Source of the DNA: Bog-756 sp963696495
Lineage (GTDB): Bacteria; Actinomycetota; Acidimicrobiia; Acidimicrobiales; RAAP-2
NCBI GenBank assembly: GCA_963696495.1
Contig: CAVOKJ010000004.1
Location: 310,001 to 374,000, forward strand
Length of the DNA stretch: 64,000 nucleotides
Direction of reading: 5' to 3'
Shown here: piece after piece, positions 40,844 through 48,940 of the stretch
Position numbering within the stretch: the stretch's first letter is position 1
Layout: every line of letters starts with the position of its first letter
Made by a program: the position numbers and the translations under genes
The notes under the pieces: model-generated
What the model was told of the DNA's origin: nothing
The model's input: only the letters and a program-made list of their open reading frames with translations
The model's database searches: none

Positions 40844-42733
40844 TCAGGTGGGGTTGGCCGCCGGGGCGGTCGGGGTGACCCCGGCCGGACAAGCCCGTGG
40901 GTCCCAGGGCTGGAGGTTGGTGGATGCCGCAGACGGGGCCATGATGTCCGACGCCGCCGGCGAGGTCGTGGCCGTCGTGGCCCCGGTCGACGCCGTGGCC
41001 GCGCTGGTCGGTGTGGTCGCGCCGGACGTGCCGGCGGTGGGCGGGTTGACGGCGAACTGGGTGCCGGTCACCACCGTCACCTGGGCCCCGTCGGCCACCA
41101 TGCTCGGGTCGTAGGCCATCGTGACCGCGCCCGTCATGGACCGGCTGACCAGCTGGGCGGCCGCCTCGTCGGCCGGGGTCAGCGAGCGGTAGTAGACGAC
41201 CGTTTCGGCCAGGTCGCCGACGGGGCTCGTGTCCCCCACGCCGACCGTCTTGAAGCCGAGCGCAGTCAGGGTGCCGGCGGTGTCGGAGGCCTGGTTGTAG
41301 GCCCCGGTGCCGTTCATCACCGACACGGTCACCGACGATGGGGGGGGAAGCGGCTCACCGGTCATCGAGTCGGTGTTCGCCCCGATCCCGAGCACCTGGT
41401 CGATGGTGGCCTGGTCCTGTGACTGGGCGGGGAACTCGACATCCCCATAGCTCGATCCCTGGTAGACGTAGCCACCACCGGCCCCGTTCGGGTCGGTCAC
41501 CACCGACACCGGCAGGGTCAGCTGTGGCACCGAGTTGATGCTGACGGCGTGGAAGTCGAGCACGAGATTGGCCATGTCGCCGACCGACCACGACTGGTCG
41601 AAGGTGAGGTCGCTCTTCACGGAGTTGATCAGATTGATGTCGCTGATCGGGTCACCGAGCCCCTGTTTGGCCACGGCGGCGGCCAGCACCCGGAGGAACT
41701 CGTGGTCGCGGCGAATGCGGGCCAGGTCGCTCTGGTTCTCCTGGGGCCAGTCCTCTGCGTACTCGCTGCGGGTGTTGAGGTCGTACTGCAGGTGGCGGGC
41801 CCGGACCACCTGGAGGGCCTGGGTCCCGTCGAGATGCACGCACCTGGCTGCCTGCACGTTCAGTCCGGATTCGGCGTCGAACACCGAGACCGGGAATTGC
41901 ATGTTGATCCCACCGAGGGCGTCGACGATGTTGGCGAACTGGTCGAAATTGAGCGACACCGCGTGTTGGATCGGGATCCCGAAGTCTTCCTCCACCGCCG
42001 CCACCAGCTGGGTGAGGCCCTGGAAGAGCCCGGCGTCGACCTTGTTGGCCCCCGTGCTCCGGGCGTTCGGTATGAACAGGTCACGGGGAACGGAGAGCAG
42101 CGCCAGCCGATGGTGCACCGGATCGGCATGGAGGATCATGATCACGTCGCTGTTCACACCGTTGACCCCCTGCGAGCACAAGCCGTAGGCGGGGTTCTGG
42201 ACCTTGAGCGCACACCGGGATGTCGATCCCACCATCAGGATGTTCTCCGTCCCTCCCTCCTGCCCGCCGGTGAGGGTGGAGCTCAGCCCGCCGACCTTCT
42301 CGCGGTGGAGACCGTGCGTCAGGTAGTAGGTGTAGCCGGCGCCCCCGAGGACCACGACGAGCAACACCGCCAGTCCGATGACGAGACCCTGTCGCCAATG
42401 GCGCCGGCGCCGGCTCCGGGACGTCGACGTGTGCCGATGGGCGTGACCCTTCCGCGAGCGGGCCATCTCCTCGCCGAGTGACATGAGGCCGGACTCGTTC
42501 GCCACGGGCGCGTCGCTCTCTCGCCGCTTCGGCGCTCCCGCTGCCCGGTTCGGCGCATCGGCATTGTGGGCCGACGCGTCGGCATCCCGAGTCGGCGCCG
42601 CAACGTGTGGGCCTTCGCTCTCCGCCACCTGGTCGCCGAGCCTGAGGAGTCCGCTCTCATTGGCCGGGGAGCTACGTCGTTTGGGCCACGGGGTGGGGAA
42701 AAAGTCGTTTGCGTCTCGGTCGTCTTCGGCCAT
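40844..42733 (-). CDS. LytR-CpsA-Psr (LCP) family cell-wall protein with LytR_C domain
   Basis: A 629-residue protein: a disordered cytoplasmic part with two ANESGL-x-x-LG repeats, one membrane helix (GLVIGLAVLLVVVLGGAGYTYYL), the LCP catalytic domain (ILMVGS, SDVIMILHADPVHHRLALLSVPRDLFIPN with the conserved Arg, NKVDAGLFQG, and VVRARHLQYD with R-x-R), and a C-terminal LytR_C domain (VTVSVMNGTGAYNQASDTAGTL) ending in a Ala/Thr/Pro tail. LCP enzymes transfer lipid-linked glycopolymers to peptidoglycan outside the membrane. The ATG at 42733 is preferred over the upstream in-frame start. It is convergent with the signalling gene. Confidence 0.9.
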   Translation of the reverse strand: MAEDDRDANDFFPTPWPKRRSSPANESGLLRLGDQVAESEGPHVAAPTRDADASAHNADAPNRAAGAPKRRESDAPVANESGLMSLGEEMARSRKGHAHRHTSTSRSRRRRHWRQGLVIGLAVLLVVVLGGAGYTYYLTHGLHREKVGGLSSTLTGGQEGGTENILMVGSTSRCALKVQNPAYGLCSQGVNGVNSDVIMILHADPVHHRLALLSVPRDLFIPNARSTGANKVDAGLFQGLTQLVAAVEEDFGIPIQHAVSLNFDQFANIVDALGGINMQFPVSVFDAESGLNVQAARCVHLDGTQALQVVRARHLQYDLNTRSEYAEDWPQENQSDLARIRRDHEFLRVLAAAVAKQGLGDPISDINLINSVKSDLTFDQSWSVGDMANLVLDFHAVSINSVPQLTLPVSVVTDPNGAGGGYVYQGSSYGDVEFPAQSQDQATIDQVLGIGANTDSMTGEPLPPPSSVTVSVMNGTGAYNQASDTAGTLTALGFKTVGVGDTSPVGDLAETVVYYRSLTPADEAAAQLVSRSMTGAVTMAYDPSMVADGAQVTVVTGTQFAVNPPTAGTSGATTPTSAATASTGATTATTSPAASDIMAPSAASTNLQPWDPRACPAGVTPTAPAANPT

Positions 42734-42948
42734 TTCGGGCCAGCGTAACAATCGGCGACCCCGTCAACGGGTCACCGACCGTTCCGAGGTGGCCCGTGGG
42801 TTCGCCGACTCGTGGCGCAGTGGGCCTCGGCACCCGTGCGCGCCGGCGTACGGTCAGCCGGGCGACCGACGGTGCGACCCGGGGCGGCTCGATCCGCCGG
42901 CGCCGGCCGTCGCCGCTCCGATCGGCCGGGAGGGCTCCTCGGTGACGC

Positions 42949-44085
42949 TCAGGTCTCGGCCACCTCGAGATGGGCGCTCCACTTCTCCTCCACGTTCCCG
43001 ATGCGCCAGACGGCCAGGGCACCGACCCAGGTGAGGACGAACATCCCGACGATGACGAAGCCGGCGGTGTTGATGTTGAATCCGGCCATGTCGTCCCAGA
43101 AATGGCCACGGAGGTGGAGCTCCTCGGGCACCAGGCCGAGTATCTCGATCGTCCCGATGAAGAAGCAGATCGCCACCGACAGCCCGGTGATGGCCAGGTT
43201 GTAATAGACCTTGCGGACCGGATTGAAGAACGCCCACCCGTAGGCGACGTTCATGAAGCATCCGTCCAAGGTGTCCATGAGCGACATCCCGGCGGTGAAG
43301 AGGATGGGAAGGCACATGATCGAGTACCAGGGCAGGGACTGGGTGGCGAGCAGGGCGGTGGTGGCGAGCAGGGCCACCTCGGTGGCGGTGTCGAAGCCCA
43401 GGCCGAAGACCACCCCCACCGGGTACATCTGCCACTCCTTGGTGATCGACCTCATCCACCGGCCGAAGAACCGGTTCATGAAGCCGCGGTTGTCCAGCTG
43501 GCGCTCGAGCTCCTCCTCGTCGTAGATCCCCTTGCGCATGGTCCGGAACACCCTGACGATCCCGGCCAGGATGACGATGTTGAGGATGGCGATCAGGTAG
43601 AGGAACGATGCGGAGACGACGGTGCCGAACACGCCCCCGAATTGCTCCAGGCCGGAATGGCTGTTGGCGACCACTCCGTACACCGCCTTCTCGGCGACGA
43701 CGATCCCCACGCCGATGGCCATGACGATGGTGGAGTGGCCGAGCGAGAAGTAGTAGCCGACGCTGAGCGGCTTCTTCGATCCCTCCACCCCTCGTCGCTC
43801 GCTCATCAGCTTGCGCGTCGTGTTGTCGATGGCGGAGATGTGATCGGCATCGAAGGCGTGGCGGAGCCCGAGTGTGTAGGCCAGGACGCAGACGCCGATG
43901 CCCAGGCCCTTGTAGTGGCCCGGGACCACGAAGGCGATGAAGACGCCGAAACCGACGACATGCAGGAGGAGGATGGAGGCCACCATCCACCTCACCCGGC
44001 GCCACTCGGCCTCGGTCAGCGCCCGGTGGAGCCGGCCGAGACGGCCGACGGCTGGCGCTGCCTCGGCGTCCTCCATGATGGTCAT
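42949..44085 (-). CDS. Nickel/cobalt permease of the NiCoT (HoxN/NixA) family
   Basis: A 378-residue transporter with about eight helices. The family signature in helix 2, RHAFDADHI (75-83), supplies the metal-binding His and Asp residues; GFDTATEVALL, LFTAGMSLMDTLDG and the NPVRKVYYNL segment are the other conserved blocks. It imports Ni(II) and/or Co(II) at low concentration. The start at 44085 lies directly before MTIMED with GGAG upstream. The divergent gene is a Fur-family regulator and the interval holds a Nur-type box, so nickel-dependent repression is very likely. Confidence 0.93.
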   Translation of the reverse strand: MTIMEDAEAAPAVGRLGRLHRALTEAEWRRVRWMVASILLLHVVGFGVFIAFVVPGHYKGLGIGVCVLAYTLGLRHAFDADHISAIDNTTRKLMSERRGVEGSKKPLSVGYYFSLGHSTIVMAIGVGIVVAEKAVYGVVANSHSGLEQFGGVFGTVVSASFLYLIAILNIVILAGIVRVFRTMRKGIYDEEELERQLDNRGFMNRFFGRWMRSITKEWQMYPVGVVFGLGFDTATEVALLATTALLATQSLPWYSIMCLPILFTAGMSLMDTLDGCFMNVAYGWAFFNPVRKVYYNLAITGLSVAICFFIGTIEILGLVPEELHLRGHFWDDMAGFNINTAGFVIVGMFVLTWVGALAVWRIGNVEEKWSAHLEVAET

Positions 44086-44164
44086 CGTGGCGGAATCTCC
44101 TCGTCGGTAGGCATCGTGGGCCACCTCGGGCCTGGGCCGGACCCTTCGATGCACACCTTACCCA

Positions 44165-44183
44165 GTTGCAGACCATTTGCAAC
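44165..44183. promoter_or_regulatory. Nur-type nickel regulator box
   Basis: GTTGCAGACCATTTGCAAC is an inverted repeat whose core TTGCAG-ACCAT-TTGCAA matches the Streptomyces Nur consensus tTGCaA-N5-ttGCAA with one change. It lies between the NiCoT gene and the Fur-family gene and could serve both. Confidence 0.82.
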
Positions 44184-44226
44184 AAGGAACCGGAGGGAAT
44201 TGTGGGTCGCCATCTATCCTGGGCGT

Positions 44227-44691
44227 ATGCCGAAGCAGATGGCGCCACCCGGCGAAGGGCGTGAGCCGCCGGCGACGGTCGACGGGGTGCTGGCGTTGTT
44301 GCGTGCGCAGGGCGGTCGTGCCACACCCACCCGCCGGGTCCTACTCGAGACCCTCTTCGGGACCGACCGGCATCTGACCGTGGAGGAACTGGCCACGGCG
44401 GTCCAGAGCCGGTCACCCGACGTCCACCCGTCCACCATCTACCGGAACCTCGAGGAGCTGCAGAAGCTCGGCGTCGTGAGCCACACCCATCTCGGCCACG
44501 GTCCGGTGACCTACCAGCTGGCGTCCCACGCCCACGGCCATCTGATCTGTGCCCAGTGCGGAAAGCGCATCGAGGCGAGAGACGACCTGTTCGACGAACT
44601 GACCCGGAAGGCCAAGCGGGACCTCGGGTTCACCATCGACCCCCATCACGCAGCCATCTTCGGCCGGTGCTCGGAATGCGAGGACCGTTAG
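44227..44691 (+). CDS. nur: Fur family regulator, probably nickel-responsive Nur
   Basis: A 154-residue Fur-family repressor: winged helix (RATPTRRVLLETLFGTDRHLTVEELATAVQ, then HPSTIYRNLEELQKLGVVSHTHLGHGPVTYQL), a His-rich hinge (His87, 91, 101, 103, 105) and two structural zinc pairs, Cys108/Cys111 and Cys148/Cys151. The neighbouring NiCoT permease and the TTGCA-type box between the two genes point to Nur, the nickel-sensing branch, more than to Fur or Zur; this is context-based. The frame is open far upstream but only as antisense to the permease, so the ATG at 44227 is chosen. Confidence 0.88.
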   Translation: MPKQMAPPGEGREPPATVDGVLALLRAQGGRATPTRRVLLETLFGTDRHLTVEELATAVQSRSPDVHPSTIYRNLEELQKLGVVSHTHLGHGPVTYQLASHAHGHLICAQCGKRIEARDDLFDELTRKAKRDLGFTIDPHHAAIFGRCSECEDR

Positions 44692-44720
44692 GGACGCGCC
44701 GTCACGGGGTCCGACCGCGG

Positions 44721-44738
44721 CACCCGTGAACCCGGGTG
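44721..44738. terminator. Short hairpin between convergent genes
   Basis: CACCCG (44721-44726) pairs with CGGGTG (44733-44738) over a TGAACC loop, in the 115-base gap between the Fur-family gene and the convergent secreted-protein gene. It lacks a T-tract, so this is a weak call. Confidence 0.3.
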
Positions 44739-44806
44739 GCCGGCGACCCGGGCCCGCAGCCGGCACCGGACCGGATTCCGCCCACCCCGGTTCGGGATCG
44801 GCAGAC

Positions 44807-46102
44807 TCAGCAGTCGGCGAGCTCGGTGCTGAGATATGCCGCGGGGGGCAGGCTCTCCCAACCCGAGGTGGGCGTGACGTAGACGTTGCCGATGTTCTGG
44901 CCGGACACTGTGGCGCAGAACGCCGCCGGCTGCCCGGCACCGGCGGCATCGTAGGCGAGGATCGAGAAGTGCTGTGCCCCGAAGCCTGCCTCCCACGCTG
45001 ACGGCGACCAGGGTGCCCCGGATCCGCCATAGTCGACGTATTCGCCGTAGGTATCCTCGAAGATGACGATGATGTCGGCGTTCAGAGCGGTGTTGCTGCT
45101 GGACAGAGGCCAACTGCTCGCCGGGTTGACGCCGAAATTGAAGGTGACGGTCTGACCGGCCGCCTTGCCGTGGGCGTAGGCGGCGATCGACTGGTAGTAG
45201 CTGATGGCCGAGGTGGTCCTCGACAGGCAGTCGGATCCGGCACTGGGGTTCGACGGGTTGGCCGCCTCGTCGAAGAAGATCCCTGACAGCCCATCGGTGC
45301 CGTACCAGCTGTACCACTGGTCGACCTGGCTCTCGACGGTGGCGAGCGGCACCTGGCAGTAGCCGGTGTCGACGTAGCCGAGCACACCGACATGGGCGTT
45401 GCCGCAGTCGGCGATGTTGGATGCCCAGCCGGGGTTCTCCGCCGTGCCGGGTCCACCGGGGTTTCCGATGTCGGCAACCACGAAGGAGTGGGTGCCCGCC
45501 AGGCCGGAACAGGCAGTCGACCAGTCGGCCGCACTGGTGTCGTAGAGCGGCAACACGAAGGCGGGTGCCGTCCCGCTCGGTACCGGCGCCGCCTCGGGCG
45601 TGACGGGGTTGGACGCGGAGGACGCAGGACCGGCCCCCCGAGCGTTGACGGCGGTCACGATGAATGTGTAGGTGGTCCCGTTGGTCAACCCCGTCACCAC
45701 GTCGCTGGACACGCCACCACCGACCGACACCGGCGGGCCGGCGGACGGGGTGATCACATAGGAGGTGATGGGGCTCCCGCCGCTGGATGCGGGAGGCGTC
45801 CAGACGACGGTGGCACTGGCGATGCCGGCTGTCGCCACCACGTGGCTCGGGGCACCGGGTGCCGACCCCCGCTTCGACTGGTACCCCGACTGCGCAGACG
45901 CCGAGCCTCCACCCGAGGATCCGCCGCGGCTGAACGAAGCGGCGCCCGCCGCCTGCAGTGTGCCGGCGGCGAGGACGACGGTGCACGCGATGACCGACAT
46001 GATCGCGCCGAGGGCGATCGTGCTGCGACCTCGCCGTCGACCACGCGTGCTGTGTCGATGGACCGCCGATGAATGCACATACCGATGCTGCGCTGTCGCC
46101 AT
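44807..46102 (-). CDS. Secreted fibronectin-III plus spherulin-4-like protein
   Basis: A 431-residue exported protein. A basic N-terminus and a hydrophobic segment (IMSVIACTVVLAAGTLQAAGAASF) form the signal peptide; a Gly/Ser-rich linker leads to a fibronectin type III domain (PGAPSHVVATAGIASATVVW ... GLTNGTTYTFIVTAVNARG), and the remaining 235 residues follow the spherulation-specific family 4 pattern: VLPLYD, VVADIGNPGGPG, VGVLGYVDTGY, WYGTDGLSGIFFDEA, NFGVNP. This family is a TIM-barrel-like group with glycosidase relatives; the FFDEA acidic pair is a plausible active site. The ATG at 46102 follows GGAGGCGGAG. Substrate probably a polysaccharide; not proven. Confidence 0.82.
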   Translation of the reverse strand: MATAQHRYVHSSAVHRHSTRGRRRGRSTIALGAIMSVIACTVVLAAGTLQAAGAASFSRGGSSGGGSASAQSGYQSKRGSAPGAPSHVVATAGIASATVVWTPPASSGGSPITSYVITPSAGPPVSVGGGVSSDVVTGLTNGTTYTFIVTAVNARGAGPASSASNPVTPEAAPVPSGTAPAFVLPLYDTSAADWSTACSGLAGTHSFVVADIGNPGGPGTAENPGWASNIADCGNAHVGVLGYVDTGYCQVPLATVESQVDQWYSWYGTDGLSGIFFDEAANPSNPSAGSDCLSRTTSAISYYQSIAAYAHGKAAGQTVTFNFGVNPASSWPLSSSNTALNADIIVIFEDTYGEYVDYGGSGAPWSPSAWEAGFGAQHFSILAYDAAGAGQPAAFCATVSGQNIGNVYVTPTSGWESLPPAAYLSTELADC

Positions 46103-46525
46103 TGCTCCGCCTCCGTCGTGGTGGCGACCGAAGCCCGGGCCACCTTCGTTGCGATCAATCGCACACCGGGGCCGCCCCTCACACCGATCACTCATCGACA
46201 GTAGTGAGTTCCTGGAGCGAACGATAACCGATTCGGCTCGAGCGCGACGGGTGGTCGTGCGCCCCGTTCGGATTCACACGCCAGGATGCGAACGCGGCGG
46301 TGATGGCGACGGATGTCGGCGCCCCTTCGGGCGGCTGCACAAAGTGTCGGGTCCACTTCCCTCCGTGTGAACGACGACCGCGGCGAAGTGAGAACACGAG
46401 CGGTTCCGGTGAAGCCGAAGGAGGCACGGTTCCAGGGCTGCAGGGCTGCAGGGCTGCAGAGGGCAGTCCGCACGCGGGCGTGACCAGTGGCCTCCGGTGC
46501 GGTGGCACGGTGGGCTAGGTGCGGT
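46103..46525. other. Intergenic region with CAGGGCTG triplet repeat
   Basis: About 420 bases. Three tandem copies of CAGGGCTG (46433-46456) are followed by a CAGAGGGCAG remnant. Overlapping frames show no family features. The left end holds the upstream region of the secreted-protein gene. Confidence 0.45.
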
Positions 46526-46861
46526 TCACCAACCCATGCCGACGGTGCCCGGGCGCCAGCCCTCCCTCTCCCGCAGGCTCTGCCAGTTCCGGTCGCCCGA
46601 GATGATGAGAGCCTGGAGGAGAGAGGCGGCCTGCTCTTCCCAGCAGCCCGGTTCCACCGGGTAGCCGGCGAGGATGGCGAGGATCGGCTGGAGCCCGTCC
46701 GGAGGGGGCAGTACGCGTCGCAGCGACCATCTCACCGCCTCTTTCGGGTCCAACCCGGCTTCCCTCCGGAGGGAGTACTCGTAGGCGAAGAGACCCAGGT
46801 ACGGCCGAAGCTGTTCGCGTGGATCCCAGTCGTCGAACGTCATCGGTCGTTGCAGGGCCAT
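46526..46861 (-). CDS. Small uncharacterised protein
   Basis: A 111-residue soluble protein with mostly helical character: MTFDDWDPREQLRPYLGLFAYEYSLRREAGLDPKEAVRWSLRRVLPP, then LAILAGYPVEPGCWEEQAASLLQALIISGDRNWQ and a short tail ending VGMGW. It has one Cys, no signal and no membrane segment. I do not recognise the family. The ATG at 46861 or an internal one at 46843 could be the start; the longer upstream frame has poor composition and is not used. Confidence 0.55.
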   Translation of the reverse strand: MALQRPMTFDDWDPREQLRPYLGLFAYEYSLRREAGLDPKEAVRWSLRRVLPPPDGLQPILAILAGYPVEPGCWEEQAASLLQALIISGDRNWQSLREREGWRPGTVGMGW

Positions 46862-47121
46862 TCCCAACCATCGGCCTCTGGCCCTTCGACTTGAGGGTCC
46901 TCGGACCGAAATCCGACAATTGTCGGGGGAATGGCACCCCGGCGTTTGCCGGACCGTCACCAGACCGGCCACCGGTGCGTCCACGGTGTCGTCGAGACAA
47001 CATGGAATGACATCGGAGTACGACGCCGGCCATCGTCATGCCTCGTGTCACGCCGTCGGGGCGTCCGGCAGTCGTCCCCTCCGCCGACCCGTAACGTGCT
47101 CGTGCATGCCAGTATCTGGCC

Positions 47122-47613
47122 GTGCGCTTCCATGCCGAGCACCGCTTCCACGGTCCGGAGCAGGAGGTCCTGTCGATCCTGTCCGATCCGTCCTTCTATC
47201 TGGGCCTGACGCTTCCTGATCTGAGCCGGCCCGAACTGCTGGATTCGACAGACGACGGCGACGTCGCCGAGCTCCGGTTCCGTTTCCAGTTCGAGGGGAG
47301 CCTCGATCCGATCGCTCGCCGGCTGATCGGCTCGGGCCGCCTGGCCTGGATCCAGGAGGTGCGGGTCGACCGCCGCGAACGGATCGGATCCATCCGGTTC
47401 CAGGCGGAGCAGGATCCCAAGCGACTGCACGGGTCGGCCGACTACGAGCTCGTCGCCTCGGGTGACGGCACCGTCCGGCGGCTCGACGGCGAATTGGTGG
47501 TCGCGGTCCCGGGTATCGGCCGGATGGCTGAGCGGCGGATCCTGCCGGGTCTCGAGCGCCGACTCGACATCGAGGCCCAGGCGGTCGACGAGCGCCTTCG
47601 TGACGGGGCCTGA
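47122..47613 (+). CDS. DUF2505 family protein (SRPBCC-like fold)
   Basis: A 163-residue protein beginning MRFHAEHRFHGPEQEVLSILSDPSFYLGLTLPDL, which matches the opening of actinobacterial DUF2505 proteins: a helix-grip fold related to polyketide cyclases/START domains. Alternating strands with LRFRFQFEG, RRLDGELVVAVPGIGRMAERRILPGLERRL give the long C-terminal helix. Such proteins have a hydrophobic cavity, but no function has been assigned. Start GTG. Confidence 0.8.
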   Translation: MRFHAEHRFHGPEQEVLSILSDPSFYLGLTLPDLSRPELLDSTDDGDVAELRFRFQFEGSLDPIARRLIGSGRLAWIQEVRVDRRERIGSIRFQAEQDPKRLHGSADYELVASGDGTVRRLDGELVVAVPGIGRMAERRILPGLERRLDIEAQAVDERLRDGA

Positions 47614-47705
47614 CCCCAGGCTCCTCCGTGGGTCCCGGGCTTCTCGCCTCCACCGGGGTGTCGAGCCGGGCTGAGGGTGGCGGGCTGCGCAGTATCCTCT
47701 GGGCC

Positions 47706-47954
47706 ATGTCCGACTACGTGATTCCCGAGCCAGAGCCCAAGGAGATAGACGAGACACTCTCGATGGAGCTGCGCCACCTCGCTTCCAATGCCGTCCTCAA
47801 GGGCAAGCCCCAGGGGAACGAGAAGTGCGAGAACTGCCGGTACTACCTCGAGCCCTACAACGACATCTCGTACTGCTGGCATCAGAAGCTGCGGATCCTG
47901 GTCGGGTCCGAATGGTGGTGCCAGTGGTGGGAGGCGATCCCCGAGGACGCCTAG
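47706..47954 (+). CDS. HiPIP-like small iron-sulfur protein
   Basis: An 82-residue protein with Cys41, Cys44, Cys57 and Cys72, spaced C-x2-C-x12-C-x14-C, as in high-potential iron-sulfur proteins. The segment CWHQKLRILVGSEWWCQWW matches the HiPIP signature C-x(6,9)-[LIVM]-x3-G-[YW]-C-x2-[FYW] except that the Gly before the aromatic residue is Trp. Unlike classical HiPIPs there is no Tat signal, so it would be cytoplasmic. Similar small proteins occur in Actinomycetota. Electron transfer is inferred. It lies 92 bases after the DUF2505 gene on the same strand. Confidence 0.65.
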   Translation: MSDYVIPEPEPKEIDETLSMELRHLASNAVLKGKPQGNEKCENCRYYLEPYNDISYCWHQKLRILVGSEWWCQWWEAIPEDA

Positions 47955-48271
47955 AGCACCTGGCGTAGCCTCCTCGGGGCGAGCCACCGAGGATCGCTCA
48001 CCCCGGCTCCGCGGGCTGGATCCACCGACGCCGACGGCTCCCGGGTGAGGCACCGGCGGAATCACGACGTCGATGCCGAAGGCGCTGGGTGCCGACGGGG
48101 GATCGCCAAACGCCGGCGGATTCCTACGGCGATTGTGGCGTGGTCATCACGCCGGCCACCTGAGACGGCCCGACCGCCGGTGGCCTACACGGATGCGGCC
48201 CAACCACCTGCGGCCCACACGCCCTGCGGTTGCCCGACGAGTGCGCTCCCGGCCGGCGACAGCTGCTCGCC
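47955..48271. other. Convergent intergenic region
   Basis: About 317 bases between convergent genes. Two small hairpins are visible, CCTCGG/CCGAGG (47972-47992) and GGCGTG/CACGCC (48137-48153), either of which might end transcription. No gene is supported. Confidence 0.4.
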
Positions 48272-48823
48272 TCAGCCGACCCTTCGCAGGGTGTTGTGGT
48301 CGGTGTGGGCCAGCGGCTCGTCCAGCTCGTCCATGCGGAGCATCGTGGTCTCGTCGTACGACCAGCTGTCCGGGCCCGTGGTGATGGTGACCTCGTAGCT
48401 CAGGGTGCTGGCGTGTGCCGCCAGGTACTGGTTCTCTCCAATGCCGTAGAGCTCCGACCCCTTGACCGCCTTCAGGGTGAATTCGGTGGCGTCAGGTGCG
48501 GCGGTCCCACCGGCCAGCACGGTGATACCCCGGGGGACGACGAAGCCCCGCAGGACTTCGCCGGTGGCGCCGTCCCAGAGCCAGTAGCCGACCTCGGTAT
48601 GGAAGGGGTTCTCCTCGTCGTTCCGCCACATCGCCGTCTTGTAGTCGAGCCCGTAGAGGTGCTGCGCCCCGTTGTCGACCGGCCCGAACGGTTTGAAGGT
48701 CACCTTCTCGAGGTAGGGCGTGCCGAGCACCTTGTTCTGCGCGTGGGCGAACGCCGTGTCGAGTCCACCGGCGGCCTCCCACTCGCCGGCCAGTGCCCCG
48801 AGGGGACCCCATTCGTTGCTCAT
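48272..48823 (-). CDS. Nitrobindin/THAP4-like heme-binding beta-barrel protein
   Basis: A 183-residue FABP-like barrel. It begins WGPLGALAGEWEAAGGLDTA, the G-x-W-x-G strand of the nitrobindin family, and continues with a series of short strands (YLEKVTFKPFGPV, TEVGYWLWDGATGEVLRGFVVPRGI, STLSYEVTITTGPDSWSYDETTML). In relatives a C-terminal His is the heme ligand; here HTDHNTLRR near the end offers candidates. Nitrobindins bind heme and handle reactive nitrogen species; here this is family inference. The ATG follows CAGGAGCC. Confidence 0.72.
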   Translation of the reverse strand: MSNEWGPLGALAGEWEAAGGLDTAFAHAQNKVLGTPYLEKVTFKPFGPVDNGAQHLYGLDYKTAMWRNDEENPFHTEVGYWLWDGATGEVLRGFVVPRGITVLAGGTAAPDATEFTLKAVKGSELYGIGENQYLAAHASTLSYEVTITTGPDSWSYDETTMLRMDELDEPLAHTDHNTLRRVG

Positions 48824-48940
48824 ACTCGGCTCCTGCTGTTCGGGCCACACCGGTCGGCGGGCTGAGGCGAGCCTAATTGGGCCGGGGGGTCGGGTTGGAC
48901 CGAGGCCGGATCCGAGGTTCGCAGGCGGGAGCCGCGCCGC

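Noticed and set aside
43001..44154. Upstream extension of the Fur-family protein
   Set aside because: The plus-strand frame is open back to 42970, but it is antisense to the nickel permease and encodes a His/Asp/Gly-rich product typical of reversed GC-rich coding DNA.
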